Under the pieces are notes generated by a model, which saw only the letters and a program-made list of their open reading frames with translations, searched no databases and was not told where the DNA came from. The position numbers were made by a program, and so were the translations under genes. Below are positions 24,131 through 33,610 of a stretch of 64,000 bases of DNA, in pieces; positions within the stretch are counted from its first letter, which is position 1; each line of letters opens with the position of its first letter. Location: positions 1,984,001 through 2,048,000 of the forward strand of contig NZ_LT907988.1 in NCBI RefSeq assembly GCF_900089455.2, given 5' to 3'. This DNA comes from Orrella dioscoreae. Lineage in GTDB: Bacteria; Pseudomonadota; Gammaproteobacteria; Burkholderiales; Burkholderiaceae_B.

Positions 24131-24432
24131 ACATCCGCCAGAAGTTCCAGATGATGCTGCGCCGCCGGGCGTCCTACCGGTCAGCGTTTCTCGATCCCGC
24201 TGGCCAGCCCACCCAGGCAGGGGCCGCAATCCTCGCCGATCTGGCGCGATTCTGTCGGGCCTATGAATCCACGACGGTCGTGTCTCCCGTGACGCGCACC
24301 GTGGATACGCACGCCTCGATGCAAGCCGAAGGCCGGCGCGAAGTCTTCAACCGCTTGACCTACTACCTCAACCTGACTGAAGCCCAGATCTACCAAATGA
24401 TGGAGCGTGAGAATGCACGGAACTCTGAATAA
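24127..24432 (+). CDS. Bbp19-like phage protein
   Basis: A 101-aa protein. The pattern RRRASYRSAFLDPAGQPTQA, then LADLARFCRAYESTTVVSPV and QAEGRREVFNRLTYYLNLTE matches the Bbp19 family named from Bordetella phage BPP-1. ATGA overlap with the portal gene. Function unknown, probably head assembly. Confidence 0.88.
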   Translation: MNIRQKFQMMLRRRASYRSAFLDPAGQPTQAGAAILADLARFCRAYESTTVVSPVTRTVDTHASMQAEGRREVFNRLTYYLNLTEAQIYQMMERENARNSE

Positions 24433-25153
24433 GCGGGCGCTCTTCGCCCGAATGCTTCGCAACGAAGCCCCGTCCGATGGCGGCCAAGGTGGCAATGGCG
24501 CAACGCCGCCAGCCGAAACGCCTCCCGCAGTGACGCCCCCCGCGAATTCGCAGACGACTGCGCCTGCGTGGCACGAAAGTATCGAGGACGAAGGGCTGCG
24601 CAAGTTCATCGAAGGCAAAGGGTTCAAGGGTGCTGGTGACGCTGCGAAGGCTCTGCAGGATCTGGAAGGGAAAACGGCCGTTCCGGATTCTGTGGATGCC
24701 TACCAGCTACCGGTGCCGGAAGGCCAGGACAAGGCGTTTTCCCAGGTCGCTGCCGGGTGGATGCATAAGGCGGGAATCCCGGTCGCACAGGCGCAAACAC
24801 TGGCTGCGGCCTGGAACCAGCACCAGGCAGAGCAGCAGCAAGCCGCGGACTTGGCCCGCCAGCAGCAAGGCGAGCGCGACGTGTCGGGCCTCAAGAAGGA
24901 GTGGGGTGGCGAGTACGACGCAAATACCGAGCTGGCCCGCCGTGCTGTGCGGACCTTCGGTGCAGACGAGCAGACGCTCGAGAAAATTTCCCAGGCCCTG
25001 GGCGACGGTGAAACGCTGCGGTTCTTCCACCGCATCGGCAAGCACCTCGGCGAGGGCACCTTGATACCGGCGGGCGGTGAACGCGGCAATGCCCAACCGG
25101 CCGACCCTGAAGCCGCACGAGCCGCTCGGATGTTCCCGAGCATGAAGAAGTGA
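24413..25153 (+). CDS. Scaffolding-like head protein
   Basis: A 246-aa protein starting MHGTLNKRALFARMLRNEAP. Low-complexity Pro/Thr-rich N-terminal part, a Gln-rich helical core (NQHQAEQQQAADLARQQQGE) and a C-terminal PEAARAARMFPSMKK helix. Composition and position immediately before the capsid gene suit a scaffold. The GGAG 8 nt before ATG 24413 favours this start over a GTG two codons upstream. Confidence 0.75.
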   Translation: MHGTLNKRALFARMLRNEAPSDGGQGGNGATPPAETPPAVTPPANSQTTAPAWHESIEDEGLRKFIEGKGFKGAGDAAKALQDLEGKTAVPDSVDAYQLPVPEGQDKAFSQVAAGWMHKAGIPVAQAQTLAAAWNQHQAEQQQAADLARQQQGERDVSGLKKEWGGEYDANTELARRAVRTFGADEQTLEKISQALGDGETLRFFHRIGKHLGEGTLIPAGGERGNAQPADPEAARAARMFPSMKK

Positions 25154-25171
25154 ACTCACTAGGAGAGATCG

Positions 25172-26182
25172 ATGGCCACCATCGGTAACGAATCGCTCAG
25201 CATCATCGACGTCGCCAAGCGGCTCGACCCGAACGGCTCCACCGCCGACGTGGCCGAATTGCTGGCGCAGACCAACGAAATCGTCCAGGACATCCCCTGG
25301 GTCGAAGGCAACCTGCCCACCGGCAATCGCACGACCATTCGCACTGGCCTGCCGAATACCGTCTGGCGCAAGCTGTATGGCGGCGTGCCCGTCTCCAAGA
25401 GCACCACCGCCCAGGTGGACGATACCACGGGCATGCTGACCGCCCGTAGCGAGCCCGACGTCAAGTCGGTTGCCATGGCGAACGATCCGGCTCGATTCCG
25501 ACTGGATGAGGCCAGTTCGTTTATCGAGGCCATGGGGCAGGACTTCTGCACCACGCTTCTGTATGGCGACACCTCGATCAACCCCGAGCGCTTCTATGGC
25601 CTCCAGCCGCGCTACAACGAACTGCCGGGCGTCGGAGCATCGCCTTCGGCTGCCAACGTCATCGATGCCGGCGGCACGGGGTCGGACAACACCTCGATCT
25701 ACCTGATCGGCTGGGGTCGTACCACTGCGTTCGGCATCTACCCGAAGAACTCCCGCGCTGGCCTGGTCCACCGAGACCTGGGCGAAATCGACGCCTTCGA
25801 CGTCAACAACGACCGCTATCGTGCCTATGCCGACCTGTTCGAATGGGACTGCGGCCTGGTGGTCAAGGACTGGCGCTATGTTGTCCGCATCGCCAACGTG
25901 GACGTCTCGGATGCCAGCTCGGGTACGGGGACCATGGCAAACCAGCGGCTGATCGAACTGCTGATCGATGCCAAGAACCGCATGCCGCGTCTTACCGGCA
26001 ACATTCAGCCGCGCGTCTACGCCAACCGCACGATCCGCTCGGCGCTGGAAAAGATGGCCCTGAACAAGTCGAGCAACGCCCTCTCGATCCGGGAATCGGC
26101 CGGCCAGTTCCAGTCCGATTTCCTGGGCATCCCCATCCGTACGGTCGACCAGCTTCTGAACACCGAAGCGCGCCTGACCTAA
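25172..26182 (+). CDS. Major capsid protein
   Basis: A 336-aa protein starting MATIGNESLSIIDVAKRLDP, preceded by AGGAGAG. A BPP-1-type HK97-fold major head protein: GNRTTIRTGLPNTVWRKLYG, the DPARFRLDEASSFIEAMGQD spine helix and the RPRLTGNIQPRVYANRTIRS-like A-domain segment near the C-terminus. Followed by a strong hairpin and the cement gene. Confidence 0.92.
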   Translation: MATIGNESLSIIDVAKRLDPNGSTADVAELLAQTNEIVQDIPWVEGNLPTGNRTTIRTGLPNTVWRKLYGGVPVSKSTTAQVDDTTGMLTARSEPDVKSVAMANDPARFRLDEASSFIEAMGQDFCTTLLYGDTSINPERFYGLQPRYNELPGVGASPSAANVIDAGGTGSDNTSIYLIGWGRTTAFGIYPKNSRAGLVHRDLGEIDAFDVNNDRYRAYADLFEWDCGLVVKDWRYVVRIANVDVSDASSGTGTMANQRLIELLIDAKNRMPRLTGNIQPRVYANRTIRSALEKMALNKSSNALSIRESAGQFQSDFLGIPIRTVDQLLNTEARLT

Positions 26183-26190
26183 ACCTGGCA

Positions 26191-26208
26191 GCCGCCCTTC
26201 GGGGCGGC
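26191..26208 (+). promoter_or_regulatory. Strong hairpin after the capsid gene
   Basis: GCCGCCC-TTCG-GGGCGGC, a perfect 7-bp GC stem with a UUCG tetraloop, 9 nt after the capsid stop and 28 nt before the cement ATG. No T run follows, so it is more likely an mRNA 3'-end stabiliser or partial attenuator than a full terminator. Confidence 0.65.
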
Positions 26209-26236
26209 ACTACTACCGAATCTCAGGAGAGAAAGC

Positions 26237-26683
26237 ATGATCCTCGATAAGACCAACGAGTTCTCGGACGGCCAGGTTGTCACCGCCACCGCGATCTCCA
26301 CCAACGTCATCGACCTGAACCCCTCGGCCTCCAATCTGGAGCAGGACATCGGCGCCGGTGAACCTGTGTGGCTGGTGGTACAGGTTGACCAGACCGCCAC
26401 CGCCGCTGGCGCCGCAACCGTTGCCGTGTCGCTGGAGTCCAGTGCCGCGCCCGGTCTGACGTCCGCACGCACGCACATCACCACTGGCGCTCTGGCCCTC
26501 GGCGCCCTGACGGCCGGCAGCGAGATCGCTCGTTTCCGTCTGCCGGGCGGCGATTACCTGCGTTATCTGGGCGTGCGCTACACGGTCGCCACTGGCCCGC
26601 TGACGGCGGGCTCGTTCTCGGCCTTCATCGTCAAGGATGCTCAAGCCAACAAGGCCTACGCTTCCGGCTACCAGGTGCTGTAA
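26237..26683 (+). CDS. Bbp16-family capsid cement protein
   Basis: A 148-aa protein starting MILDKTNEFSDGQVVTATAI after CAGGAGAG. A beta-rich decoration protein: VWLVVQVDQTATAAGAATVA, LPGGDYLRYLGVRYTVATG and an FSAFIVKDAQANKAYASGYQ end. The family is named from BPP-1 Bbp16, which stabilises the capsid surface (established). Confidence 0.9.
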   Translation: MILDKTNEFSDGQVVTATAISTNVIDLNPSASNLEQDIGAGEPVWLVVQVDQTATAAGAATVAVSLESSAAPGLTSARTHITTGALALGALTAGSEIARFRLPGGDYLRYLGVRYTVATGPLTAGSFSAFIVKDAQANKAYASGYQVL

Positions 26684-26686
26684 GCC

Positions 26687-26989
26687 ATGGCCCAGTACAT
26701 CGCCAAGGAGCGGGGCCAGATCCCCGCCGATGACGTCCAGCCCAGCAAGCGTGCCGATTCCTCGCCCGGCCGCAAGGTGACGCGTATCGTTGAGAAAGGC
26801 GAGGTGTTCAACTTCCACGGGAAGCCCGGGAAGTGGATGGAGCCCGTGAAGGGCGGACAGACGGGTAAGGGTGGCCCGGGGGAGTCGACGGGCCGCCAGG
26901 GTGGCAGGACCCAGAGCGGCCAGACGGGTCAGGATGGTTCGCAGGGGCAAACGTCGCCAGACGAAAAGCCCGGCCGCGATTCTCAATAA
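26687..26989 (+). CDS. Low-complexity phage head protein, unknown
   Basis: A 100-aa protein starting MAQYIAKERGQIPADDVQPS. The C-terminal 45 residues are Gly/Gln/Ser-rich (GRQGGRTQSGQTGQDGSQGQ). It lies between cement and tail-adaptor genes, a spacing-conserved slot in this phage group. Unknown role. Confidence 0.7.
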   Translation: MAQYIAKERGQIPADDVQPSKRADSSPGRKVTRIVEKGEVFNFHGKPGKWMEPVKGGQTGKGGPGESTGRQGGRTQSGQTGQDGSQGQTSPDEKPGRDSQ

Positions 26990-27000
26990 TGGACTGACCC

Positions 27001-27588
27001 ATGGCCGTCTCGCGAGTAGACATCGCCAATCGCGCCCTCACCAAGCTTGGTGCAGGGCGCGTGATCGCTTTGGACGACGACAACCAGAAGTCCAACACGA
27101 TCTCGTCTATGTTCGACATCCTTCGAGATGCCGAGTTGCGCGCGAACATCTGGCACTTTTCCAAGGCTCGTGCCGTACTGCCGGCATTGGCGGACAAGCC
27201 GCTGTTCGGATTCTCGCGCCAGTTTCAACTGCCTGCCGACTTCCTGCGCCTGATCCAGATCGGTGGCCGTCGTTGCAATCCTCGCCCGGAGGTGGATGGC
27301 TGGTATAGCTTGGAAGAGGGGCGAATCCTCATCAGCCAAGATGGTCCGCTGAGAATCCGCTATGTGAAGCGAGTGGAGGATGTGACGCTTTTCGACGCGC
27401 TCTTTGTCGAGGCGTTTGCGTGTCGGCTGGCGATGGAGTCCGCGGAGACGCTGACGAATTCCGGCACGAAGCGGCAATTGGCCCAAGGGGAGTACCAGCA
27501 GGCCATGGCCCAGGCTCGTCGCATGAATGCCATTGAGCGCCCGGTGGTGACCACAGCGGATGACACTTGGCTTGAGGCGCGTCGCTGA
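27001..27588 (+). CDS. Tail tubular protein A-like adaptor
   Basis: A 195-aa protein starting MAVSRVDIANRALTKLGAGR. T7 gp11-like head-to-tail adaptor: ANRALTKLGA, LRANIWHFSKARAVLPALAD, FSRQFQLPADFLRLIQIG and YVKRVEDVTLFDALFVEAFA. Docks beneath the portal. Stop overlaps the nozzle start (TGATG). Confidence 0.88.
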   Translation: MAVSRVDIANRALTKLGAGRVIALDDDNQKSNTISSMFDILRDAELRANIWHFSKARAVLPALADKPLFGFSRQFQLPADFLRLIQIGGRRCNPRPEVDGWYSLEEGRILISQDGPLRIRYVKRVEDVTLFDALFVEAFACRLAMESAETLTNSGTKRQLAQGEYQQAMAQARRMNAIERPVVTTADDTWLEARR

Positions 27589-30149
27589 TGGCTAAGGAAG
27601 CCCCGATCCTGCAGACGTTCGACGGCGGGGAGCTTTCTCCACGCCTTGGCGGGCGTACGGACCTGGCCAAGTATTTCAATGGCTGCAGTGTCTTGGAGAA
27701 CTTCCTGCCGACGGTACAGGGTCCGGCCGTCCGCAGGGGCGGTACGCAGTACATCGCCAGAGCGAAGCCGGGTGGCGGGCGGGTTTGGTTGGTCAGGTTC
27801 CAGGTGTCTGAGCGGATATCTTACATGCTGGAGTTCGGGCATCTTTACATCCGCTTCTATGTCAATCGTGGGCAACTGGTGGTGGGGGGCGTCCCTGTCG
27901 AGGTGGTGTCGCCGTACACCTCGGCCGATCTGACCTCTATCGATGGGACTTGCGCTATCCGCGTGGCGCAGAGTGCCGACACCATGTACATCTTCCACCG
28001 CGGCCACCAGCCAAGGAAGCTCCTGCGCACCGGAGCCGAGTCGTTCTCTCTGGTGGCGGCGTCATTCACTGAAGGCCCGTTCGATGATGTGAACCCCAAC
28101 AAGGCCATCACCGTGACGTCCAGTGGTGTCTCTGGTGCGGTCGCGCTCACCGCAAGCCAGAGCATTTTCCAGGCCGGGCATGTGGGTACGTTGTTCTACC
28201 TGGAGACGGCGGATTTGTCTGCCGTGCGGCCCTGGGCCGTCTACCAGGAGGTAGGGTTGGGAGATCGCCGCCGGGTGGACAACCGCGTTTACCAGTGCAC
28301 CGCAGTAGGTGGTGCCAACGCTGTCACAGGTAACCAGACCCCGATCCACACTGACGGTAAAGCATGGGACGGCGACGGCGTAGATATCGACAATGACCAG
28401 CGAGGGCCTATCGGCGTTGAATGGCAGTACATCCATGCTGGTTATGGAATCGTTCGGATCGACGCTGTGTCCAGCGGGTCGGTGGCTACTGGCACGGTCG
28501 TGCTGACTTTGCCCACGGAGGTGATGCCGGGCGGCGGGTCGTCCACAACGGTGACAGATTTCCCCATTGCATCAATGTCCGCATCTTCCGCGCCGAACTG
28601 GATGCGTGTGAGCGCGCCGGGTCACCCTTTTATTGTGGGCGATCCTGTAGTGATCACCGGCACGAATTTCACCGCTTCTGGTCAGCCGAACGTTCAGCGC
28701 AATGGTTCTTTCGTCGTGATGGCGACGACGGCCAACACATACGATGTCACGGTAGCGCCGCCGGCAAGTCCCTATGCGTATGACCCGGCAGCGAGCGGTA
28801 GCGCGCGGCGCACGATCTCTGTGGTGTATCCGTCGCACACGCCGTCCTGGAAATGGGCGTTCTCCCTGTTTTCCAGCGTGAACGGATGGCCGGAGCATGG
28901 TGCCTTCTGGCGCCAGCGGTTGTCTTTGGTGTCGGGCCGAAAGGTGGCCCTCTCCGTCACTGGGGACTTTGAGAACTTCGCCGGTAAGATCGGCGGCGAG
29001 GTGACTACCGACTCTGCCATCGTGCAGACCTTGAATGCGCGCCAGATCAATCGAGTTGTCTGGGTGGTGGAGTCTGACGAACTGATCCTTGGTACCGATG
29101 GCGACGAGTGGCTGATTGGCCCGATTCAGCCCAACCAGGCTGTCGGGCCGGCCAACGTCCGCGCCGAGCGTCGGACGTTCTATGGCTCGCGCTCCATCCA
29201 GCCTGCCGAGGTAGGGGGGCGAGTATTGTTTGTCCAGGCATCTGGCCAGCGCATGCGCGACTACCAGTACGACTACAACACGAACAACTATGCCTCTGCC
29301 GACACCACTAAGTTGGCAGATCATATTCTGGTGCAAGGCGCGGTTGACCTGACCTACCAGCAGGAACCGGACTCGATTATCTGGGCAGCAAGGGCGGACG
29401 GCATGCTGGTCGGGTGCACCTATGACCAGGAGCCCGGCCGCAGCGACGTCTACGCATGGCATCCGCATCCGATGACCAATGGATTTGTCGAGGCGGTCGA
29501 GACAATGCCTGCACCTGATGGCGGATCCGATGAGTTGTGGGTGGTCGTGCGTCGGGAAATCAATGGCGAGACTGTGCGCTACGTCGAACTGCTCCGCGCG
29601 CCGCTCGGCGACCAAGAGGATCAGGCCGAGGCGTTCTACGTCGATTCCGGCTTGACCTACCGTGGCGCACCCACGATGAGTATCAGTGGGCTAGGCCACT
29701 TGGAGGGGCAAACGGTCCAGATACTGACGGATGGCGCTGCTCATCCTGACAGGGTTGTGGAGGGTGGACAGATTACGCTGCAGATCGAGGCGTCCGTGGT
29801 TCACGCCGGGCTGCCTGCTCCATGCGCTATGGCCACCATGAGCATCGAGGCGGGCGCGTCCAATGGCACCGCCCAGGCCAAGAAGAAGCGCCTGACGAAT
29901 GTCTCGGTTCGCATGCATCGCAGCTTGGGGGGAAATCTCGGACCGGAGCGCGACGAAACTGAGACGATGGATTTCCGCCGGCCAAGTCAGCCCATGGGCG
30001 CGGCCCCTCCTTTGTTCTCGGGTGATTATTCCGTCTCCTGGCGCGGCGGGTACGAGGGCATTGCCAAGATTTGGTACACGAACAATCAGCCCCTGCCAGC
30101 CACGATTTTGGCATTCATGCCGGTGGTCTCCACCAACGACGACCGATGA
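27588..30149 (+). CDS. Tail nozzle (tubular protein B-like)
   Basis: An 853-aa protein starting MAKEAPILQTFDGGELSPRL. Podovirus nozzle: the N-terminal GGELSPRLGGRTDLAKYFNG plus NFLPTVQGPAVRRGGTQYIA motif is characteristic, followed by WKWAFSLFSSVNGWPEHGAF and EWLIGPIQPNQAVGPANVRA in the propeller region. Forms the distal tail tube. Confidence 0.9.
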   Translation: MAKEAPILQTFDGGELSPRLGGRTDLAKYFNGCSVLENFLPTVQGPAVRRGGTQYIARAKPGGGRVWLVRFQVSERISYMLEFGHLYIRFYVNRGQLVVGGVPVEVVSPYTSADLTSIDGTCAIRVAQSADTMYIFHRGHQPRKLLRTGAESFSLVAASFTEGPFDDVNPNKAITVTSSGVSGAVALTASQSIFQAGHVGTLFYLETADLSAVRPWAVYQEVGLGDRRRVDNRVYQCTAVGGANAVTGNQTPIHTDGKAWDGDGVDIDNDQRGPIGVEWQYIHAGYGIVRIDAVSSGSVATGTVVLTLPTEVMPGGGSSTTVTDFPIASMSASSAPNWMRVSAPGHPFIVGDPVVITGTNFTASGQPNVQRNGSFVVMATTANTYDVTVAPPASPYAYDPAASGSARRTISVVYPSHTPSWKWAFSLFSSVNGWPEHGAFWRQRLSLVSGRKVALSVTGDFENFAGKIGGEVTTDSAIVQTLNARQINRVVWVVESDELILGTDGDEWLIGPIQPNQAVGPANVRAERRTFYGSRSIQPAEVGGRVLFVQASGQRMRDYQYDYNTNNYASADTTKLADHILVQGAVDLTYQQEPDSIIWAARADGMLVGCTYDQEPGRSDVYAWHPHPMTNGFVEAVETMPAPDGGSDELWVVVRREINGETVRYVELLRAPLGDQEDQAEAFYVDSGLTYRGAPTMSISGLGHLEGQTVQILTDGAAHPDRVVEGGQITLQIEASVVHAGLPAPCAMATMSIEAGASNGTAQAKKKRLTNVSVRMHRSLGGNLGPERDETETMDFRRPSQPMGAAPPLFSGDYSVSWRGGYEGIAKIWYTNNQPLPATILAFMPVVSTNDDR

Positions 30150-30571
30150 AGATCGTCCGCCTGACCCCGGAACATATCCTGGCCGTCCAGCTGCAGCCGG
30201 CTCAGGCCTTCGCCCACGCATTGGTCGATCTAAAGAATGCGCAGGATCTTGCGGACTCACCTGGTGTAGCGTGGTCCGCAGTGGAGGGCGGCGAGGTAAT
30301 CGCTTGCGCCGGAATCCTGGAACTGCATGCTGAGCGTGGCATGGCTTGGGCCATGCTCAGTGAGCGGGCACTGAGGCAATTCAAGACCATCCACCGCGTT
30401 GTGTCGCAGGTGGTGGATGCCGCGCCATGGCGTCGGGTTGAAATGGCGGTTGATGCTCGACACGCCACTGCGTGCGCGTGGGCTGAGAGATTGGGCTTCA
30501 AGCGTGAAGGCCACATGCAGGCATATACCGCAGACGGGCGGGATTGTTTTCTCTATGCAAGGGTGAAGTAA
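30146..30571 (+). CDS. GNAT-like phage virion-region protein
   Basis: A 141-aa protein starting MKIVRLTPEHILAVQLQPAQ. Shows a GNAT acetyltransferase-like layout: GVAWSAVEGGEVIACAGILE, VEMAVDARHATACAWAERLG, FKREGHMQAYTADGRDCFLY. Such proteins sit between nozzle and ejection genes in BPP-1-like phages; activity and substrate are unknown. ATGA overlap. Confidence 0.78.
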   Translation: MKIVRLTPEHILAVQLQPAQAFAHALVDLKNAQDLADSPGVAWSAVEGGEVIACAGILELHAERGMAWAMLSERALRQFKTIHRVVSQVVDAAPWRRVEMAVDARHATACAWAERLGFKREGHMQAYTADGRDCFLYARVK

Positions 30572-31179
30572 TGGATCCGATCTCAGCTTTCCTGGTGGCG
30601 AATGCCGGCCCTATCGCGTTGGCCTCAGGCGGTATCGGTGCCCTGGGGGCGATCACAGGAGGCGACCAGCAGGCAGCCAGTTATCGGCAACAGGCTGACG
30701 CTGCTGAGCGAAACGCCCAGTTGGCAAACATCCAGGCCCGCCAGGCGTATGACGCTGGCCTGCAGAACGAACTGAGCCAGCGACGCACGGCCGGCCAGCA
30801 GCAGTCCGACGTTCGCGCCGCGGTGGCTGAGTCTGGGTTCGACGCCAATAGCGGCACGGCCCTGGCACTGCAATCCCAGTCCGCGCGGGACATGGAGCTG
30901 GATGCCTTGCAGACGCGATACCAGACATTGCTCCAAGGTGGCGCCTACGAGCAGCAGGCGCAGATGGATCGGTACGCTGCAAGAACTCTGCGCAGTTCTG
31001 CCAGGGGGGCACGCCGCGCTGGCATGATTGGCGCGGCCACCAGCATACTGGGCTCGGCCGCCTCCTATGGCATCGGCTCGGCTGCCCGCGGCGCAGCTAC
31101 CGCCGCGGGCTCTGGCGTGCGGGCTGGCGGCGGATTGGGTCTACGCGTTGGCCCTGTCTCGCAGTATTGGGGATCCTGA
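30571..31179 (+). CDS. Internal virion protein (DNA ejection), gp14-like
   Basis: A 202-aa protein starting MDPISAFLVANAGPIALASG. Gly/Ala-rich hydrophobic N-terminus, a long Gln/Ala-rich helix (RQQADAAERNAQLANIQARQ) and a Gly/Ala/Ser-rich C-terminus (AASYGIGSAARGAATAAGSG). Composition suits a small ejection protein that lines a trans-envelope channel. TAATG overlap with the GNAT-like gene. Confidence 0.75.
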   Translation: MDPISAFLVANAGPIALASGGIGALGAITGGDQQAASYRQQADAAERNAQLANIQARQAYDAGLQNELSQRRTAGQQQSDVRAAVAESGFDANSGTALALQSQSARDMELDALQTRYQTLLQGGAYEQQAQMDRYAARTLRSSARGARRAGMIGAATSILGSAASYGIGSAARGAATAAGSGVRAGGGLGLRVGPVSQYWGS

Positions 31180-31180
31180 T

Positions 31181-33610
31181 ATGGCGACCCGCATTCCCAT
31201 CCCTCAATTTCAGCAGCGCCAGCAGACTCCTATCGGCATGCCTGTGGCGCGAACGCCTATGGTGGCGGTTGATGATCCGACTGGCCGGGCGCTGGCATCG
31301 GCCGGCAACACCCTAGGGCAGATCGGTGATGCGGCTCAGCGCGTCCAGCGCGAGCAGTCCATTGCCTGGGTATCGAAGGCGTCGAGCGATGACCAGATAA
31401 AGTGGCTGCAGCGGATGACTGAGTTGCAGGACACGGCCCAGCCAGGCGCACCGGACTTCACTCCCAAGTTCCTGGAGGAATTCGATACCTACGCGTCCGA
31501 GGCTGTGCAGAACGCCCCGCCCGAGGCTCGCAATGCATACCGAGAGTCGCTGACCCGCCAGCGGACCTACTTCGGCCAGAACGCCGTGACGTTCCAGGCG
31601 ACACGGGAGCGAGAGCACACGGTGTCGCAGTACCAGGGCGGACTGGAGTCGGACGCCGCGGCGATTGCGCTGGACCCCAGCCTTTATGGTGAGCGCCGCG
31701 CCTTTCGCTTGGCAGCTCTTGGGGAATCCTCCCTGCCGTCGCAGGTCCGGGCGAAGCTGACCACGGAATCCGAGGCCGCTATGGCCTTTGCCGCTGGCGC
31801 CGCCACCATCGACCGTGATCCGCATGGCGCCGTCTCGGCAATCAATGCAGCGGCCCAGGGACAAGTGACGACTGGCTATGAATGGGTTGGTCGGCTGGAC
31901 GCCGACCGCCTGCTGCAACTGCGCACGCGCGCTCATACCCAAGCCGACCGCATCGACAACCGTGCGAGGGTGGAACAGGACCGTTCGTTGGCACGGGCGC
32001 AGCGCGCTATCGGTGAACTGGATAAGCAGGTGGCCACTGGCGTCCCTGCCCGAACCGACGACATGCTGCGCTGGGCTGGCATGGTGGCAGGCACCGAGTA
32101 CGAAGGTGCGTATCGCGACATGATGAAGGGTCAGGAGGAGGTGCAGCAGGTTCTGCGCATGCCGATTCCTGAGCAGGCCGCATTCATCCAGCGCCGCCGG
32201 CAGGATCAACAGCGTGCCGGTGCTAGCACGACCGACGTGGCGAACCTGGACCGGCTGTCCCGTGCCGTCGAATCCAACACCAAGATGCTGCGTGAGTCGC
32301 CGCTTGCTTGGGTGGAAAATCGCGCCGCCCAAGAAATACCCCGGCTGCAACCTGCTGCACTCTCTGAGCCGGGCGGCTCGGCTGTCATCGGCCAGGTGTT
32401 GCGAGGCCGCGGTGACGTGATTCGCGGCCTGCGTCGCGCCAACCCTGATGGTTTGGTGCAAATGCGGCCGCTCTTTGCTGACGAGGCGCAGCAAATCTCC
32501 AACACATTCCAGCAGGGCGGCGCGCGACAGAAGCGAGAATTGCTCGGGAATCTGTTCTGGGCATCGGATGGGCCCGATCTGTACCAGGGAGTTATCGATC
32601 AGGTTGAGGGGCTGTCGCCCTTCATGGGCAGGCTGGGCCGCCTGGCTGGCAGCTACGAGTCCGCGAAGCTGACCAATAACTGGTTCAGCGCCGATGTCGT
32701 CCAGTCTGCTGGTGATGCCGCCGCTCTCGCCATCCACGGCGACGAGATCCTGCGCAACGGCGGCAAGGACGGCACGATAAGCTACCCAGTGCCCAAGGAC
32801 ACGGAATTCACCCAGGCCATACAGGATCGGGTAGGCAGTCTGTACCGAGGCGCAGCGCCGGGCGACAGTGGTGCCCAGGAATTCATGCAGGACGCATATG
32901 CGGTCAAGGCCTATTACGTTGGCAAGGCGGCACAGGAAGGTGACCTGGCAGCGGATGTCAATACAGACCGGCTCGATCAGGCTATTATTGCTGTGCTCGG
33001 GCAGCCTGTGAATTTCCACGGTAACGGTCAGGTGCTGGCGCCTTGGGGGTTGAATGAAGCGGACTTCAGATCCCGTGCCAATCGGGCGATCTTCCAAGAG
33101 TTCGAAGCGCGCGGGCTCCAGGATCAAATGGGCCGATCCATGGGAAATGTGGGTCTGTTTGGCGTTGGTGCCGGAACCTATGCCGTGACGCTGGGCGGGA
33201 CGCCTGTGCGAGATCCGCGGACTGGTGAGCCGGTCATCATCACCATGACGCCGGATGCAGATCAAGGGCGCGACGCCTTCGGTGGCAGGCTGGCCGACCA
33301 GATCCCGGGGGCGAGTGGTAGCGATGGAATGCTGGAATCGGGAAACATTGACCTGAATGCCAGGCCCGTGGTTCGAAACCCGGATGGGAGCATCAGCACG
33401 GTGCGCAGCATGTCGATCGAAGAAGACGGCCAAGAGGTTCTGATTCCGACCGTGAGCGAAGATGGCAAGGTGCTGGACGACGACTCGGCAGTGTCGCAGT
33501 ATCGGCGCACTGGCCGCCACCTTGGCCGCTTCTCATCGCCGGAGGCGGCGACTCGGTATGCGGAACAACTTCACCGAGACCAGGAGCGCCAGTACGGGGG
33601 TCGTCAATGA
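31181..33610 (+). CDS. Large internal virion/ejection protein
   Basis: An 809-aa protein starting MATRIPIPQFQQRQQTPIGM. Almost entirely helical and Gln/Ala/Arg-rich. A C-terminal module (IEEDGQEVLIPTVSEDGKVL, RRTGRHLGRFSSPEAATRYA) recurs at the end of several podovirus ejection proteins. It starts 1 bp after the gp14-like stop, and its own end overlaps the next ATG. Confidence 0.8.
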   Translation: MATRIPIPQFQQRQQTPIGMPVARTPMVAVDDPTGRALASAGNTLGQIGDAAQRVQREQSIAWVSKASSDDQIKWLQRMTELQDTAQPGAPDFTPKFLEEFDTYASEAVQNAPPEARNAYRESLTRQRTYFGQNAVTFQATREREHTVSQYQGGLESDAAAIALDPSLYGERRAFRLAALGESSLPSQVRAKLTTESEAAMAFAAGAATIDRDPHGAVSAINAAAQGQVTTGYEWVGRLDADRLLQLRTRAHTQADRIDNRARVEQDRSLARAQRAIGELDKQVATGVPARTDDMLRWAGMVAGTEYEGAYRDMMKGQEEVQQVLRMPIPEQAAFIQRRRQDQQRAGASTTDVANLDRLSRAVESNTKMLRESPLAWVENRAAQEIPRLQPAALSEPGGSAVIGQVLRGRGDVIRGLRRANPDGLVQMRPLFADEAQQISNTFQQGGARQKRELLGNLFWASDGPDLYQGVIDQVEGLSPFMGRLGRLAGSYESAKLTNNWFSADVVQSAGDAAALAIHGDEILRNGGKDGTISYPVPKDTEFTQAIQDRVGSLYRGAAPGDSGAQEFMQDAYAVKAYYVGKAAQEGDLAADVNTDRLDQAIIAVLGQPVNFHGNGQVLAPWGLNEADFRSRANRAIFQEFEARGLQDQMGRSMGNVGLFGVGAGTYAVTLGGTPVRDPRTGEPVIITMTPDADQGRDAFGGRLADQIPGASGSDGMLESGNIDLNARPVVRNPDGSISTVRSMSIEEDGQEVLIPTVSEDGKVLDDDSAVSQYRRTGRHLGRFSSPEAATRYAEQLHRDQERQYGGRQ

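Noticed and set aside
30980-30996. GAACTCTGCGCAGTTC palindrome resembling the late leader hairpins
   Set aside because: It lies within a coding region and lacks the downstream CG-rich block, so it is probably coincidence.
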